NCBI RefSeq assembly: GCF_910592395.1
Contig: NC_088313.1
Span: 16,386,437 to 16,450,436, forward strand
Reading direction: 5' to 3'
Source of the DNA: Lineus longissimus
Taxonomy: Eukaryota; Nemertea; Pilidiophora; Heteronemertea; Lineidae
Length of the DNA: 64,000 nt
In this document: piece after piece, positions 12,200 to 24,400 of the stretch
How positions within the stretch are numbered: the stretch's first letter is position 1
Layout: every line of letters starts with the position of its first letter
Made by a program: the position numbers and the translations under genes
The notes under the pieces: model-generated
Seen by the model: only the letters and a program-made list of their open reading frames with translations
What the model was told of the DNA's origin: nothing
Database searches by the model: none

Positions 12200-15100
12200 A
12201 GATCACCAAAGTCCTCAATGAATTGCCACACAATAATGCAGTCCAGTAGGATATTCTAAGTCAGGAACATACAAAGCCTAAAACAGGCCTCAACGGCTTT
12301 CAGCAGTGTCGGATATTCTAAAGCGTTCACCTCAATGATAAGAAATGCCTGAGTTGGAGAGGTTCTATCCCCAAGAGCCAACACGAAGGGCTGCACAGCT
12401 CCACTTGGGAGGTCCTGAAGGAATGAGGGGATATTTGTTGTCACCTGCAAGACAAATCAATTTCTATCAGACAATTAAGCTAATGTAATATACATGTAAG
12501 CAAAGACCCCTCTAGACTAGTCATCTACTAAAAAACTATGGCCCTGTTATGATACAATCAAAAATCTGTATGCAATATTCAAGGTCGCCATGCTCAAATC
12601 GCAAAAACTACATGAAGGCAATAACTTTATACCTGCTTGAACTGTATGAACGACGACATTGCCTCAGTCACGGATGGTCTATGACCTTTTGTTGGCCTGG
12701 GGGGCAGCATGATCGGTAGAAGTTGCATTGCAACTACACTCTGTTCCACTGGAAAATAACCATTATAATGTATTTTGGAAATGATACTCAGTTAGCAGTA
12801 CTGGTTCCATTCATTCATTGGTCTAAATTGTAGTATTTTCCAAAATAAATGGAAATTAACGTTAGCCTCGCTTTCAATGACGCCGTCAAGACTGAGTTGT
12901 GTATCAGCGCCACGTCATGGATTAGTTTCGCTGGTTCCTCATTGGATCACTAGAATCTTTTTTGCTTCTGGTATCAATTCAAGGCATCTGAGACAAAATT
13001 GGGGTAAATGCAGTAAATACAGTCATACAAATTGCATGTCAGATGGCCACTTAAAAAAAGGGATACTTGAACAATAATAATGTACTTAAGTCTTACCAAC
13101 ACTTTCATCATTAACATCATCTTCAACACTGGTATCCTTACCCCAAGACTACTATCATGACTATTACATAGTAGTAGATTGCGGTACTTCCTTGCAAACT
13201 TCATTCTGGTACCAATTTTTGGAATCAGCTCCTTTATTATTTCATCGTCCAACATACAAAATGCCTCCTCATCAATGCCTTCATCTGAAAATAGATGTAG
13301 TCCTAAATGAAATGAAAATCATGCAAAAATGAAGGTTGCCATACTTTAAGCTTAATCTGGTGGTATTACGTATACTAAGTACTAGTAATTGATGACAACA
13401 GGCCAGCCAGTCAATACTGACATGCTTCCATAGAGTAATTCTTGGTTTGATCAGGATTCAATTCTACAAAAAAAAGAAAAAAACCTAGGTCACCATCAAC
13501 TCCCACAAAATGGACACAAAAAACGTTGTAGTCCAAAAGCACCACCCCTTCTCAGCGGCTTGTCTGTCACAGTGTCACAGACAGACATGTAATGGAATGG
13601 TTTGCAGTTTTTGGAGTATTTTCAACATCCTGTGCAAAATTAATTGTAGCACTAGCAGCCAATTTAGAATCAATAAAACAAATTTTGGAACAAAAAGATT
13701 CATCAACCACAATCATTCAACAACCACTGCTGCGCACTATCGCTAGCATATGGTTGAAAAACCAGCAATTAATCTTGGTACATCCTGTTGTGAGACTTTT
13801 CAATACTATCAATACTACCAATTATGACCCCCCCCCTACTTTCGTCAAAATTATAGAATTAACCCTATGCATTATAGAATTTCCATCTATCTAGGCCTAC
13901 CACTCTTGTTAATGCAGGCAAGCATTGTGTTGCAAAAGGAAAGGATCATGGGGAGACCCTACTGAGATCCGATATATCAATTCGATAATGTACCAGGTAC
14001 TGTTATTCACTGTAATCTACAAGAGTACTCAATTTCGACCCGGCCATTTCATTCGATATTAACCAGTTAAAAATACAGAGTTGGTAGATAATCATAAAGA
14101 CATTTAGTAGAGGACAGGAAGGATCCAAGAAAGCATCCACAGAACGAACTTCTCTTTCCAAATACATAAAATTAAATAAGCTACACTACTGAACACCGAC
14201 TGGACCTGGTGGTCCTGGATGATCATATGTCTCAGGCAAACTACACTGCAAAACTTACAACTATCAATAAGACTGCAGACAATTCAGACACTGACCAATC
14301 CAGACTGCCAGATCAAAACGTCCAGATTGAATGAACAGTCTCACGACGAGTGACCAGTCAGACCAGTAGGCCTTCTGGTCTCGGCAGTGGATTTCGACTG
14401 AATTCAGTGTGGACATTTCAAAGCCTTTAGGCCTATGGTGGCCAGGCTTCACCACTAACAGGGCTATAATGTACATTGCATGTAGGGCCTCGCATGCTAG
14501 GCCCTACATGTACATATGTACATGTATTGTAGCCTATACACTGTAGGTGGTGGGTCAGTGCATGCAAATCATGAATGAATGAATCATCATCTGTTCTGAA
14601 TGAAGCGTCTGTGTCCGAAGCATTTTTCAGCAAGACATTTCACGCAATATGCGTGAATTTGACACTCTGCTATAATGAGACAACAATTTCTGCTCGCAAG
14701 TATTTGGAAAAGGAACATTTGGCAGAATGAGGTCGAAATCGATCGCATTTTAGATCAGTATAAAACGTCAACAGTTCCGGCGACTTCCGCCATCGATTTT
14801 GAGCTCGATCCGAGTGCACCCTCTCGGAAATACTTTACACTTGCGTCAACTTTTTCGGCGGGAATATTCAAACTAACGAGTATCTCATTAAATGCATGTA
14901 ATGCGCGAATGCTCTACTGATACTTCGGAACAAATTTTCAATAATGTTCATATAAAATTTAGCACTAAAATCGAATAAAACTGTTTGAAACTTGTTCTTA
15001 AATCGAGAGTGCGACACTTTGCTTCATGGCGCGCACTCGCATTATCACAAGAGCGCTGACGGGCGCGCACTTTCGCGGGCCTTTTTAAGTTGTCTTTTAC

Positions 15101-15429
15101 TTATCACATCGCCTACAAACTTCTTCTTTTTCCAGTTTAGTGCATTCTTCATTAATACATGTAATAGAGTAGCCTACAGGCCTATCGAACTGGTGATAAA
15201 AATGTTTTGTGCATGCGTCGTGAGAACTGAAGAAAAAAGAGATAAAAACAGGTTTCGAATGGTGCGCGTTTTCTTTTTTGCCTTAGGCCTATACAAAATT
15301 GTCAAAAAAATGTCTTTTCTGCTGTCGGAAACATGAAAAAAAGAATATCTACAAAAGCTATATCTTACCCATGAACACTTTAACCAGTTCTCCCATCCCC
15401 CATGAGGCCAAGGTTTCCTCGACGTCCAT
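12196..15429 (-). pseudogene. SAM-domain gene inside the TIR element, frameshifted
   Basis: Four exons on the minus strand can be joined. Exon 1 is 15429-15369 (MDVEETLASWGMGELVKVFM, donor GTAAGA). Exon 2 is 13284-13097 (EGIDEEAFCMLDD, then KELIPKIGTRMKFARKYRNL). The phase-1 junction between them is exact and makes one complete SAM domain, a small helical protein-interaction module. Exon 3 is 12751-12632 (VEQSVVAMQLLPIMLPPRPT, donor GTATAA). Exon 4 runs 12444-12196 with acceptor TTGCAG and begins VTTNIPSFLQDL, followed by PFVLALGDRTSPTQAFLIIE. The chain needs three frame corrections: one near the GGGG run at about 13141 in exon 2, and two in exon 4 at about 12272 and 12232. After the last, VWQFIEDFGDL ends at a stop. 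I recall similar multi-copy SAM proteins in fish and invertebrates, often labelled SAMD3-like; this was not checked. The breaks suggest a dead copy, though sequencing error is possible. Confidence 0.6.
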
Positions 15430-15518
15430 TTCAAAGATCAGCGAAAACGAAGTTTGGCTTTTGAAGCGGGTTAAAAATGGCGGCGATCGACGCTGGACGT
15501 CTGCTGTCTGGGGGCGCA

Positions 15519-15585
15519 TTCTGATTGGTTGAAGCTTACTACTTCAAGTGGTTAATTCACAAAATCAGTGATTCTGATTGGTTGG
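15519..15585 (-). promoter_or_regulatory. Two CCAAT boxes upstream of the SAM gene
   Basis: On the minus strand, CCAATCAGAAT occurs twice (attgg at 15524-15528 and 15577-15581 on the plus strand), about 95 and 150 bases upstream of the start codon. A GC-rich GCGCCCCC follows the nearer one. CCAAT plus GC boxes are usual in TATA-less animal promoters. This suggests the element carries its own promoter. Confidence 0.45.
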
Positions 15586-15743
15586 CTGATTTTACTACTT
15601 GAAATGGTAAAAAAGTATTCATGCTGTTATGATTTCAAGTAGTTACTCTAACTATGAAAATAGTTATGTTAACTACTTATTGGTAAACGTATCGTTAACA
15701 ACTTCAAATGGTAAATGATTTACTATTTAATTTTTGGAGTGTA

Positions 15744-18700
15744 ATAGGAGATGATCTGTCATGGTGGTAAAAAGGTACATACATGTACATGCCCGCGGAG
15801 ACGAATAAAAAATTCAGTGGTTGTCAAGATATTCTCGGGAGTATTCAAACTTTTAAAAGCACTGCTGACAACAAAGCTCATGGGCAAAGAATCTGACGAA
15901 TCTATAAAGTATTGCCGTGTTCCATGAAGCAGATGTTCAGCTCAATAATCCGAAATGAAGAAACTCAGGCGACATTAATCGATTTAGCTACATTGACCTC
16001 AAGTTCGGTTTAGCTACAAAATATCGCGCTAAGTTGAAATCAGATGAGAGTTCAAAGCCATGAAGAATCCAATGTATCGTGAAATGCAACGCTGTGTCAA
16101 CCAATTATTGGAAGAGACCAAGAAGTTAATCACTGTGATGTATTTACTTAAGCGCAAACAGAACCAAACTTATGAATTAAAGAAACTAAAGCAATACACA
16201 TGTATATATATTGCGTTGGTATAGTACACAACTAAATCTTAAAGGGTTTTGATATTTTAATTTAACTCAAAGACCATAAGTTTTTTTTCATTTCACTGAT
16301 AAACCACGGGGTGCATATTCGTGTTTGCTGAAAGAGCCTTCAGGGTTTCTCAAATACAAAACAACTTATTTTCAAGAGAGTAGCAGAGCCAGTAACACCC
16401 CTATCAGAAAGTATAGAAATTCCTTCAGTCAAATGGATTTAACTGCAAAATATCGATGAATTATAGGAAATCTTGCGGATCCGTTGTTTGGTTATCTTGT
16501 AAAACGCCGTGTTCGACCTGATTGTGTCCCAGTGGAGTAGGACGAATAATAGGGTGCTCGCCAAGACTATGTTAGGGGATTTGTTCTTGGTAGATGCTAT
16601 AACCTTGTTATCCAAATTGGCAGACGTTTTAGCTGGCATATCCTTGATATCTACCTCGAGGACGCTCTGATGTTGATTACCACACCTGCTAATAACTGAA
16701 TGAATGGAGGTAAAACGCTCATTTTGCGAGATGTAGACGCGTTGGGTTTGATTAGGGAGTTATAGAAGGAAGGGATCAGGTGTAAGAGGAGGTCGTTTAG
16801 AATATGATTCGTGACTGATCGCGGTATCAATTAGTGAACTGCAAGCAACATACCTGAAATTGTCAAGGACTCGAGTCGAAATGATTACTCATCCTCACAA
16901 GACAAATGTGGAGATGGGAAGGATCGTTGCATTTGAATGATATGTCACGTTAGGTTTATATCGATCTCCCTTTTTTGCCTTTTTAAAACTTTTCTGTCAA
17001 AACCAAATTGCCGTCATCGAAAACGTGATTTGGCACAAAAACTGAGATGATAGCAGGCAGCGGGCGAAATATTGAAAAAAGTCTGCCACTATCGGGTCAT
17101 TTTTTCGTCGCCAATTGATTAATCGCAATCAGTATTCATTTATGCAAATGAAAATGTCAGACGCGCAAAAATACGGCCCGGCAAGTCAGACATATCGACC
17201 CGGTAACAGAATTCCTAAGACCCGAATTTGACTTGGACATGCGACCAAGTGGCCGGAGTTCGGGTGATTGAAGATCAATAAAAAAGGCAGCTCTTGTGTC
17301 CAAAATAAAAAAAGTGCATTTGAGGAAGACAGATAAGGTGTGCTTAAAGCGAGGTATATCCACCATCACGCGAGTGTCGTGATGGGGTTGCGATAGGATG
17401 TAGTCTGTGCTATCTCTGGTGCGAGAGGGCTTTGTCTAAAGACAAAGGAACGTGGATTGGGCATGAAGGCGCGAATTCCTTTATTAACGGCGAATCAAAG
17501 GTGCTGAATCACTGCGAGGTTGCTCCTACGGTATATACGTCGGCAGCTTTTGATATATGAGTTATGGATCTTGGTTGGAGCAATATCCCTGCCCCCTTCT
17601 CCCGTATGACAATATTAACATAAGGAACTGACCGCTTCCCATTCCAATTGCAAACATCATTACTCCGCTGACGACAGGAACGTAATTATTAACCGATAAC
17701 GAGTTGATTATCTTAAAATTTCGAGACACCCTATATATTTTTAGACTCCTCATTGTCCCGTAATAACAGGAATTGTCGCTCGAATCCGTCATTACTCTGT
17801 CACGAATATCAACAAAGATAAATCAATGTGAGCCGTAACAATTGACAGTCAAAAGGCAATAGTTATCGATTGGTATACATATCGTCCAGCTTTGATAAAC
17901 ATCGGCTGGAAGGGACCTAGGCAATACAAATTCTGATTTCTGACTTTGCATTAGTTTTATGTTAGTCATATTAATTACGGGGTAATGGCATGCTTTTCAA
18001 TCTGATGTTCAATATACATGTTAATGTACATGTGACCTAACCCAACATCGGTGAAATGGAACCCGCAAGGAAGACATTTGGTTCAGCTTATGAAGGGTGA
18101 AGGAAGCTGTACTTCACACATGCATTTACCTAAGTTTCATACATGTGATCTTTCTCAATTGGTGTGGATCACCTTGCGAAGAATAGGATATCGTCAGGCG
18201 ATACATTATAAGGGCGATTGTTAGGAAAATGACCGCAAATTGCAGTCTGTCGGAGAAGAGTTACGGCCAAATTGGTGCTATTCGAAGAAGATCAAGCCCG
18301 GATAAGATTGCCGTCCGGTCTATGTAATCTCAATAAATCACTTCAAGTCAAATGCAATCTCGTGATCTCGGAATTCGTTGTTATCAAAAGGTAATAAAGA
18401 TTGGGGTTATAAGGAGTTCGGGTTGGGACTGCCGCACCGGTATAGAAATAGAAAATGTCCCCCTGGAAAAAAAGGTCCGTTACCTTTTTTTCTGACGTAT
18501 TATGGTATATGCTTCCATAGGGTATATATGATTGAGATTAAAAACGCATTGAGAATGGTACTTTTTTTCCCAATCATTCTATCCGAGAACATTTCTGATC
18601 AAACTTTTACACTGGCTGTCAATTTCAAGATAGGGGTAGGTTGCCACTGACAGAAATCGAATTCAAATGCTCACGTACCCCAACCGCATAATCTACATAA

Positions 18701-20859
18701 TCATTTACTGATACGTAAAAAAGATACAAAAAGCCGTGTCGGCGGATCTTATCACGAGAGCAATGTGAATATCGCGTCCTGCATTGGAAATTGATATCGC
18801 GAAGAATAATTCAAAACTCGTTATCTAAAATACGGCGTAACAACCCAATACATCATCGAATGCACACACATGTTTGCTGGTGATATGCAAAATATATTTT
18901 TTTCAACGCGATATCGGAGGAAAGAACTAGTAGCTCCAAGTAATAATAAAAAGGACTTTGATTTTCTTCGTCGGGAAAAAAATGTTGATATAAACCGTTA
19001 ATGGTAACTTGCAGTTATTCAAACCCTGCACACACAACGTCCTGGCCTCGGGCCGGATGCATGACCTTACTCCTCGTGGGTTCTCGGGCGGGAGACGCAG
19101 GTGGGAAGCATTCGCCAACTATTCGCTGTGCCGTCAGTGATCGATTATCTAAATGGTATACAAGCACAGAATCATTCCCCTGGAGTTACAGAGTGACCCA
19201 TCTCATCATACTGTTACCAAATCGATCCGACCCCAACCAGAAAGTCAGCGCGGACGGAAGACGAGCGAAGCAAGTCAACAAGGTACTAATTATCAAGTCC
19301 CTGGCCAAACGATTCAACTTACCAACCACAAGGGTAGACAAGGGAATAATTTTCAAATATTGACTCGCCTGAAATTAATTTGAAACCTGACTGCCACCAG
19401 AATAATTATGACGCAAATTAATGGAAAAGTTACAATCCAATACCGTATTTAGGCACAGGATTTCCAATGCAGCCGCGAGGGATAAATTTAAGTGCATTTT
19501 TTACCGAATTCCGATAGAATCCGATTTTAAAAATCTTGGATTATTGGTTCCGCCGTGGAAGCGGAAGAAAACTCGATTCCTGTGTGACTTGCTTGGTCTG
19601 ATTAGAGGCATGGTGCAGGGCATTTAATGGAATTTTAAAATTCTCCGTCGCAGTGTGGTACAGGGTTGATTATCTCTGGATTGTAAAAAATCTAAAGAAG
19701 TAATCTAAAATTGCACCGGCAGTTTATTTATAAAACACATGCCGTTCCTTTCTAAAATCTCACAGTAATCAGTCATTCACTTTGGTAATTGAACGTGAGT
19801 TCTCATAATAGCAGCCAACTGATTTAATATTTCAGTTATCTATCAGTTATGTATGGATGTTACACGATATTTTATTCTTATTGCCCTGCGGTAATCTTCT
19901 ATGAAAAATAAGGATATACATGTAAAAAATATATCGCCAACGCGGCCCTGTAGGTCGGTGGTAGGGTTAAACAGATAATCTGATCGGTAAGCCATAGCTG
20001 ACTTATCAAACGTTAACAAGGATAGGCCTTTCATACTTTCGGAAGCATACTCAATTAAGAGATCCAGGGAGGATATCCTGGTTACGTATCATTAGCAAAA
20101 AAAGGTCCATACCACATTCATCGGCAGCGTACTCTGAATACATCGCTTTTCCGCGACATACATTGTACCCAGTACACGCATCGGTACCGAATTATACGTT
20201 TACCGGTAGTATATGACAGGCAAGAAATCAACACCGCTCGAAAACAACCACTATATCACGTTCGACATGATCGAGATTTGCGGCATGCTTCTGCATGTAT
20301 ATTTGCGAGTGTACTGGATCATCATATAGTGGTTGTCCAATGCATCCGAACAGCAAGCTGGGGCCTTGTGGAACCATCCTTGCGTAAGAAATGCAATCTT
20401 TATTGATCAATACCTCTGGGGCGGTCGGCATTACGGGACAATATACCTAATCGTGATGACACAATCTGCCATTACTGGGTGCCACGTCATGATGTTGGCC
20501 AAGGTCGCCCTTGGGCACCTGTTGGCTCCCTAAGAACCATTATTTCACGATAAGGAATGCCTTAGCTAGCTATATCTAAGAGCCAATCGGCTTTCCTTGG
20601 CCATACTTTACATATTTACATTTTCACGAAACCAGTATAGGCGCCAGATAACTATTCATGTTTGTATTTCTACTCTAAGCTCATAGCAGTTTTCTACAGT
20701 TTTTATCTACTAAATACAATATTTGTGATATTTGTGATTATGTTAAATCTCTCCCTTGCAGAAGCCACACAATAAATAAATAAATAAAATAGGTTACTCT
20801 CATGCCCTGTGTAATACCGCCTTTTATTGTTTGTCAGCTCAGGCATTACGCGTGTGTAT
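15744..20859. other. Non-coding stretch, no gene recognised
   Basis: No frame over 120 codons and no recognisable motif. A short word at 17418 (GGTGCGAG, then CTTTGTCTAAA) recurs at 25391, perhaps a dispersed repeat. An AATA run lies near 20770. A 13-bp inverted pair (ACAACCACTATAT) near 20242/20326 is too short to call. Confidence 0.4.
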
Positions 20860-21466
20860 TGTGACAGTAGTGACATTGGTTCACCGAGCTGAATAGCGCA
20901 CTCTGAATGAACACTGCGAGTTGAATGGAACCTATTGTCACTGACTGTTTGTTTTTAATGTGTACTAACTGGAACAGGCAGTCTGAGGCTAGCAGCCGAG
21001 TGTGCATGGTGCTGTGTGTGTGTAGGGATCTTGTTGTGTGCGGGGGGCCTTGAGGATTAGCTGTGTAGGCACTGCTGCAACCGGATCCTGTTGTGTGAGA
21101 GCTACTTGCGGACTAGCTGTATACTGGTCTTTCTTGCAGCGGAGTGTGGTGCATGGTGCTGTGTGTACAACGACTATGCGTCGACCAAGGAAGCTTTGGC
21201 TGGGACGCTGTGTTGTAGCGACAAGTAACCTGCTCATAATCTGTGTGTAGGGACGTGCGCTGGCATTGTTGCAACCAAAACATCAGTGTTCTGAGCAGCC
21301 GTGTACAGCTGGTCTATCTTGGCATTGCCACCACTGTTTTGTATTGTACTAATTGTTCGTTCTAAAATAAATTTATCATTTTAAATTACACTCTCAGTGT
21401 TATTTTTGCTTTCGTGTTTTTGACCAGACCCGTGTCCATCATAACCCTTAATCTCGCCTCGTCACA
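20860..21466 (+). mobile_element. Candidate solo LTR
   Basis: A 607-bp segment starts TGTGACAG and ends CGTCACA, giving the TG...CA ends and short inverted TGTGAC/GTCACA typical of retrovirus-like LTRs. AATAAA lies at about 21366, near the 3' end where an LTR poly(A) signal belongs. No target duplication was found (flanks TGTAT and CTAAT differ) and no gag or pol sequence is adjacent. It may be a degraded solo LTR or coincidence. Confidence 0.3.
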
Positions 21467-24400
21467 CTAATACTGGCTCTATTAATGCCCGGCCGGGTCG
21501 TTCAAAAAGTAGCTTTGTCTCTAACTTAACGCTAACTTAAACTTAAACTTATATTGGCTAACTTGTCTTGAACATCATATCTTTCGACCCCGTCAATTCC
21601 TGCACTGTAACTGAGAAATACAGTATTTTAGTGCACTTACACAAGGCTATCGACTCAGCGCTAAAAGCATCCAAAACATATTCATTCGTATAACACATAA
21701 AGGAATAGGAAATGTGACAGTTTGTCAGAAATTGCACTTGGCACGACTCGAGCAAAAATGTTAAGAACTGGAAAAAGCACGTATGACGGATCTTTGTTGT
21801 GGTTTGTTCTGAACCACTCTTACGAACGAACAGCCAGCGATATCTCTGAAGTGCTTCCGGGCTTGCTATCACGCAAGGTTCATGGCAAGTGTGTGCCTTT
21901 CTGAATCTTAAGCGAAAGAACTGTACTTCCATTCTGATCCAAGGTTATGCATCGGAATTATTCTAGTTGAGAAATGTTTCGTATTGTGAATCTTTTATTC
22001 GGTAAGTGCGAGTAAAAGAAATAAAATAAAAAAACAAACGAGTGTGTTTGTGAGTGGAGATATCCCATGAGTGGTTGTACTGGACCGGAATCTCAATCTT
22101 CACGACGAGATCTTACAGAATTGCTTGTGCAAGACAAATGGAAACATTGCTGGTCGCAATTTAACTGGGCTAACATCAACCATGCATGTTAGAAACCAGA
22201 ACACGTTTGAGTGAGATCCTCGCACTCGCTCAATGACACAGTTATGATAAGCACACTGTCAAATATAAATCCTTTCGACAAGTTCAGATCATTTAGCCCC
22301 ATCAAACGACCAAGGAGGTTAAAAACCCGAGAAATGTTCTCATTATCCATTTATCTTATGCTCTCGAGCTTTCACGAACATAACTCAATTTTGTATCTGT
22401 GATATGCGTTGAGAGCATTATTATCGTAAGCAATGCAAACATCCGATTGGTTCCGTGAGATGAGAGAATTCACGTTTGATGAGATCATCTAGGATCGTAA
22501 ACAATGCAAAGACCAGAGTGGTTCCATCTTGTATATATATTCGTATGAATGACCCTGACGCAATAAAATCTCGGAGCTCGTCTTATCCAGTGAAATACGG
22601 CAGGCCATACAGTGCAAAAAACACTAAAGAGATTGTTATGGAAAATTCTGAAGCTGCTTAATTTCCGATTGCGTCTCCTTGCTCAAACCACTCCTATACA
22701 AGCTGACACGATTTACCGTATATAGTTAGGTAAGCTTAATTACACATCGATTCGATGATATCCTTCGCGGAATAGCTCAGGAGTGCTGAAAAGGATCGCA
22801 AATACATACTTTGCTAAGGCAAGTGTGTGGGTGTGGATCATAATCTGATGATAACAGGCTGTCGCACAACAAAAAATACATGTCCAGGATGTATTGGGGA
22901 ATTGAGGGAGCGAGCCTGGTTATTGCAAACATTAAATTTTTTGATCATTTTATTTTGCAAGAGGTATGATTTGCGTTTTAACTACGGGCTGGCGTAAGGA
23001 TTAAGATATCACCAAACAAGTGAACGAGGATGAAAAAGCCATTTTATGATACTGAGGAATATCTCTTGGAAAGCACTGTTTCATTTGAACTAGAGTCGCA
23101 GTCATGTCTATCTTCCTTCATATTCTTCAACTGTCACAAACAAACCTCTTACAACGGACGATGTTTTGGAACAAGACAACGATATTTCTTTCAATGATTT
23201 TGACATTGCGTGTGCATGTTCGAGGAAAAAGTCGGTTAAGTTGCATTTATGACGCTTGGTGACTTTGACGAGTCCATTTCATGTTCGCTTGAGCGTTAGA
23301 TTGGACCTATGGGAAATTTGTTTACTACATCATTAGCATTTTGCTCACTACCAGCAGGGTTGAACCTTACAGTTAAGTCAATGAAGTCTGAACTCGAGAA
23401 GAAGCTATTTTGCTTAGATAAAACTCAAAAAGTCACTGTGAACACTGAATAGTGAATAATGAGACAAAATTTAACACTTCCAATCATTTTTTGTTTGTCA
23501 AGGCCATGTATCGCTCTCCAGATTCCCCTCTTCCGCTCATCAACACGAACGATTTTTCTAAGTTTTTTAATGCCATCGGATGGCTGTCTTTTATCTGCCA
23601 TATTGGGATATCGGATTTTCGTCTAATTTCAAATAATTCCGCGCTTTTGATATAAGGTGTTCACACGTCACCAATACCTTTGCTTCTAATAATAATTCAG
23701 AACCTGGTTGTAAAGGGGTTATTGAGAAGGGGCACCGGCAGTTGATTTTCCATACCCAAAATCCAAACACGCTCGGCTGCTGCCCAATATCTGACCACAG
23801 AGTCTGTGTTGTTTATGGTGAAGAGGCTCGAAAGCAGTGGGCTCGGAATGATCGATACAGATTTTGCGGATTGTTTTAAGACCAAGAACAGGGTCAGGGG
23901 ATCCATTTATTTCATCCGATATTGGCTATCAACAGATGTTTGTAATATGAAAGTAAGTCGATAATCGGAAAAAAATCATCTCCAGGTGAAATTCACAAGA
24001 TCCAACGGAAGGGAACTAACACCAAGCTTTCACCTTACCAATTCCGTAATCGTCTATCGATCGTTCGCAGGTGCGGCAATGACGATCTCGTCCTTGTTGC
24101 CATTTGAAGGGCAAAAGACAGCAATTAAGGCTGTTTATAAGTATTGGGGGACCTGAGATCCACCGAACTAACTAAGTGCTATGAGATCTCAGGTGCATGC
24201 CTGAGGCGATTTTGTCAATTTGCCGCTGAACAAAGGTGGATTAATAAAGAGTTAAGGGTACGGGGGCTGACATTTATGTACTTCTTGGGAGCTCGCAGAT
24301 GCACAAGAAATAACAAAGCAAGTTCGACCTCGGATGTTGTTAAAAAGAGAATGCGGAATGATGTGTAAAGGATCTAATCAAGAAGTCTGAGCGGCCTCTT

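Larger units (their letters stand above)
10841..15743. mobile_element. 4.9-kb TIR element carrying a SAM-domain gene
   Basis: The left end begins tacactccaaaaattaaat at 10841 and the same 19 bases appear inverted at 15725-15743. Both ends continue into a 200-bp AT-rich subterminal zone. It is full of short words such as TAACTACTT, AATGGTTAA and CAAGTAGTT in both orientations, the kind of array a transposase might bind. If TA is the target duplication, the element proper starts CACTCC and ends GGAGTG. I could not find a longer target duplication. The only gene-like content is a minus-strand spliced gene with a SAM domain. No DDE transposase, helicase or reverse transcriptase was seen. It could be a non-autonomous element that captured a gene, or an autonomous element whose own protein is this one. 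Confidence 0.75.

Noticed and set aside
20242-20338. 13-bp inverted pair ACAACCACTATAT
   Set aside because: Too short and isolated, with no matching flanks, to be a transposon end.
21558-21932. 124-codon minus-strand frame after the LTR candidate
   Set aside because: No retroviral or other domain pattern; cysteines are scattered without zinc-finger spacing.
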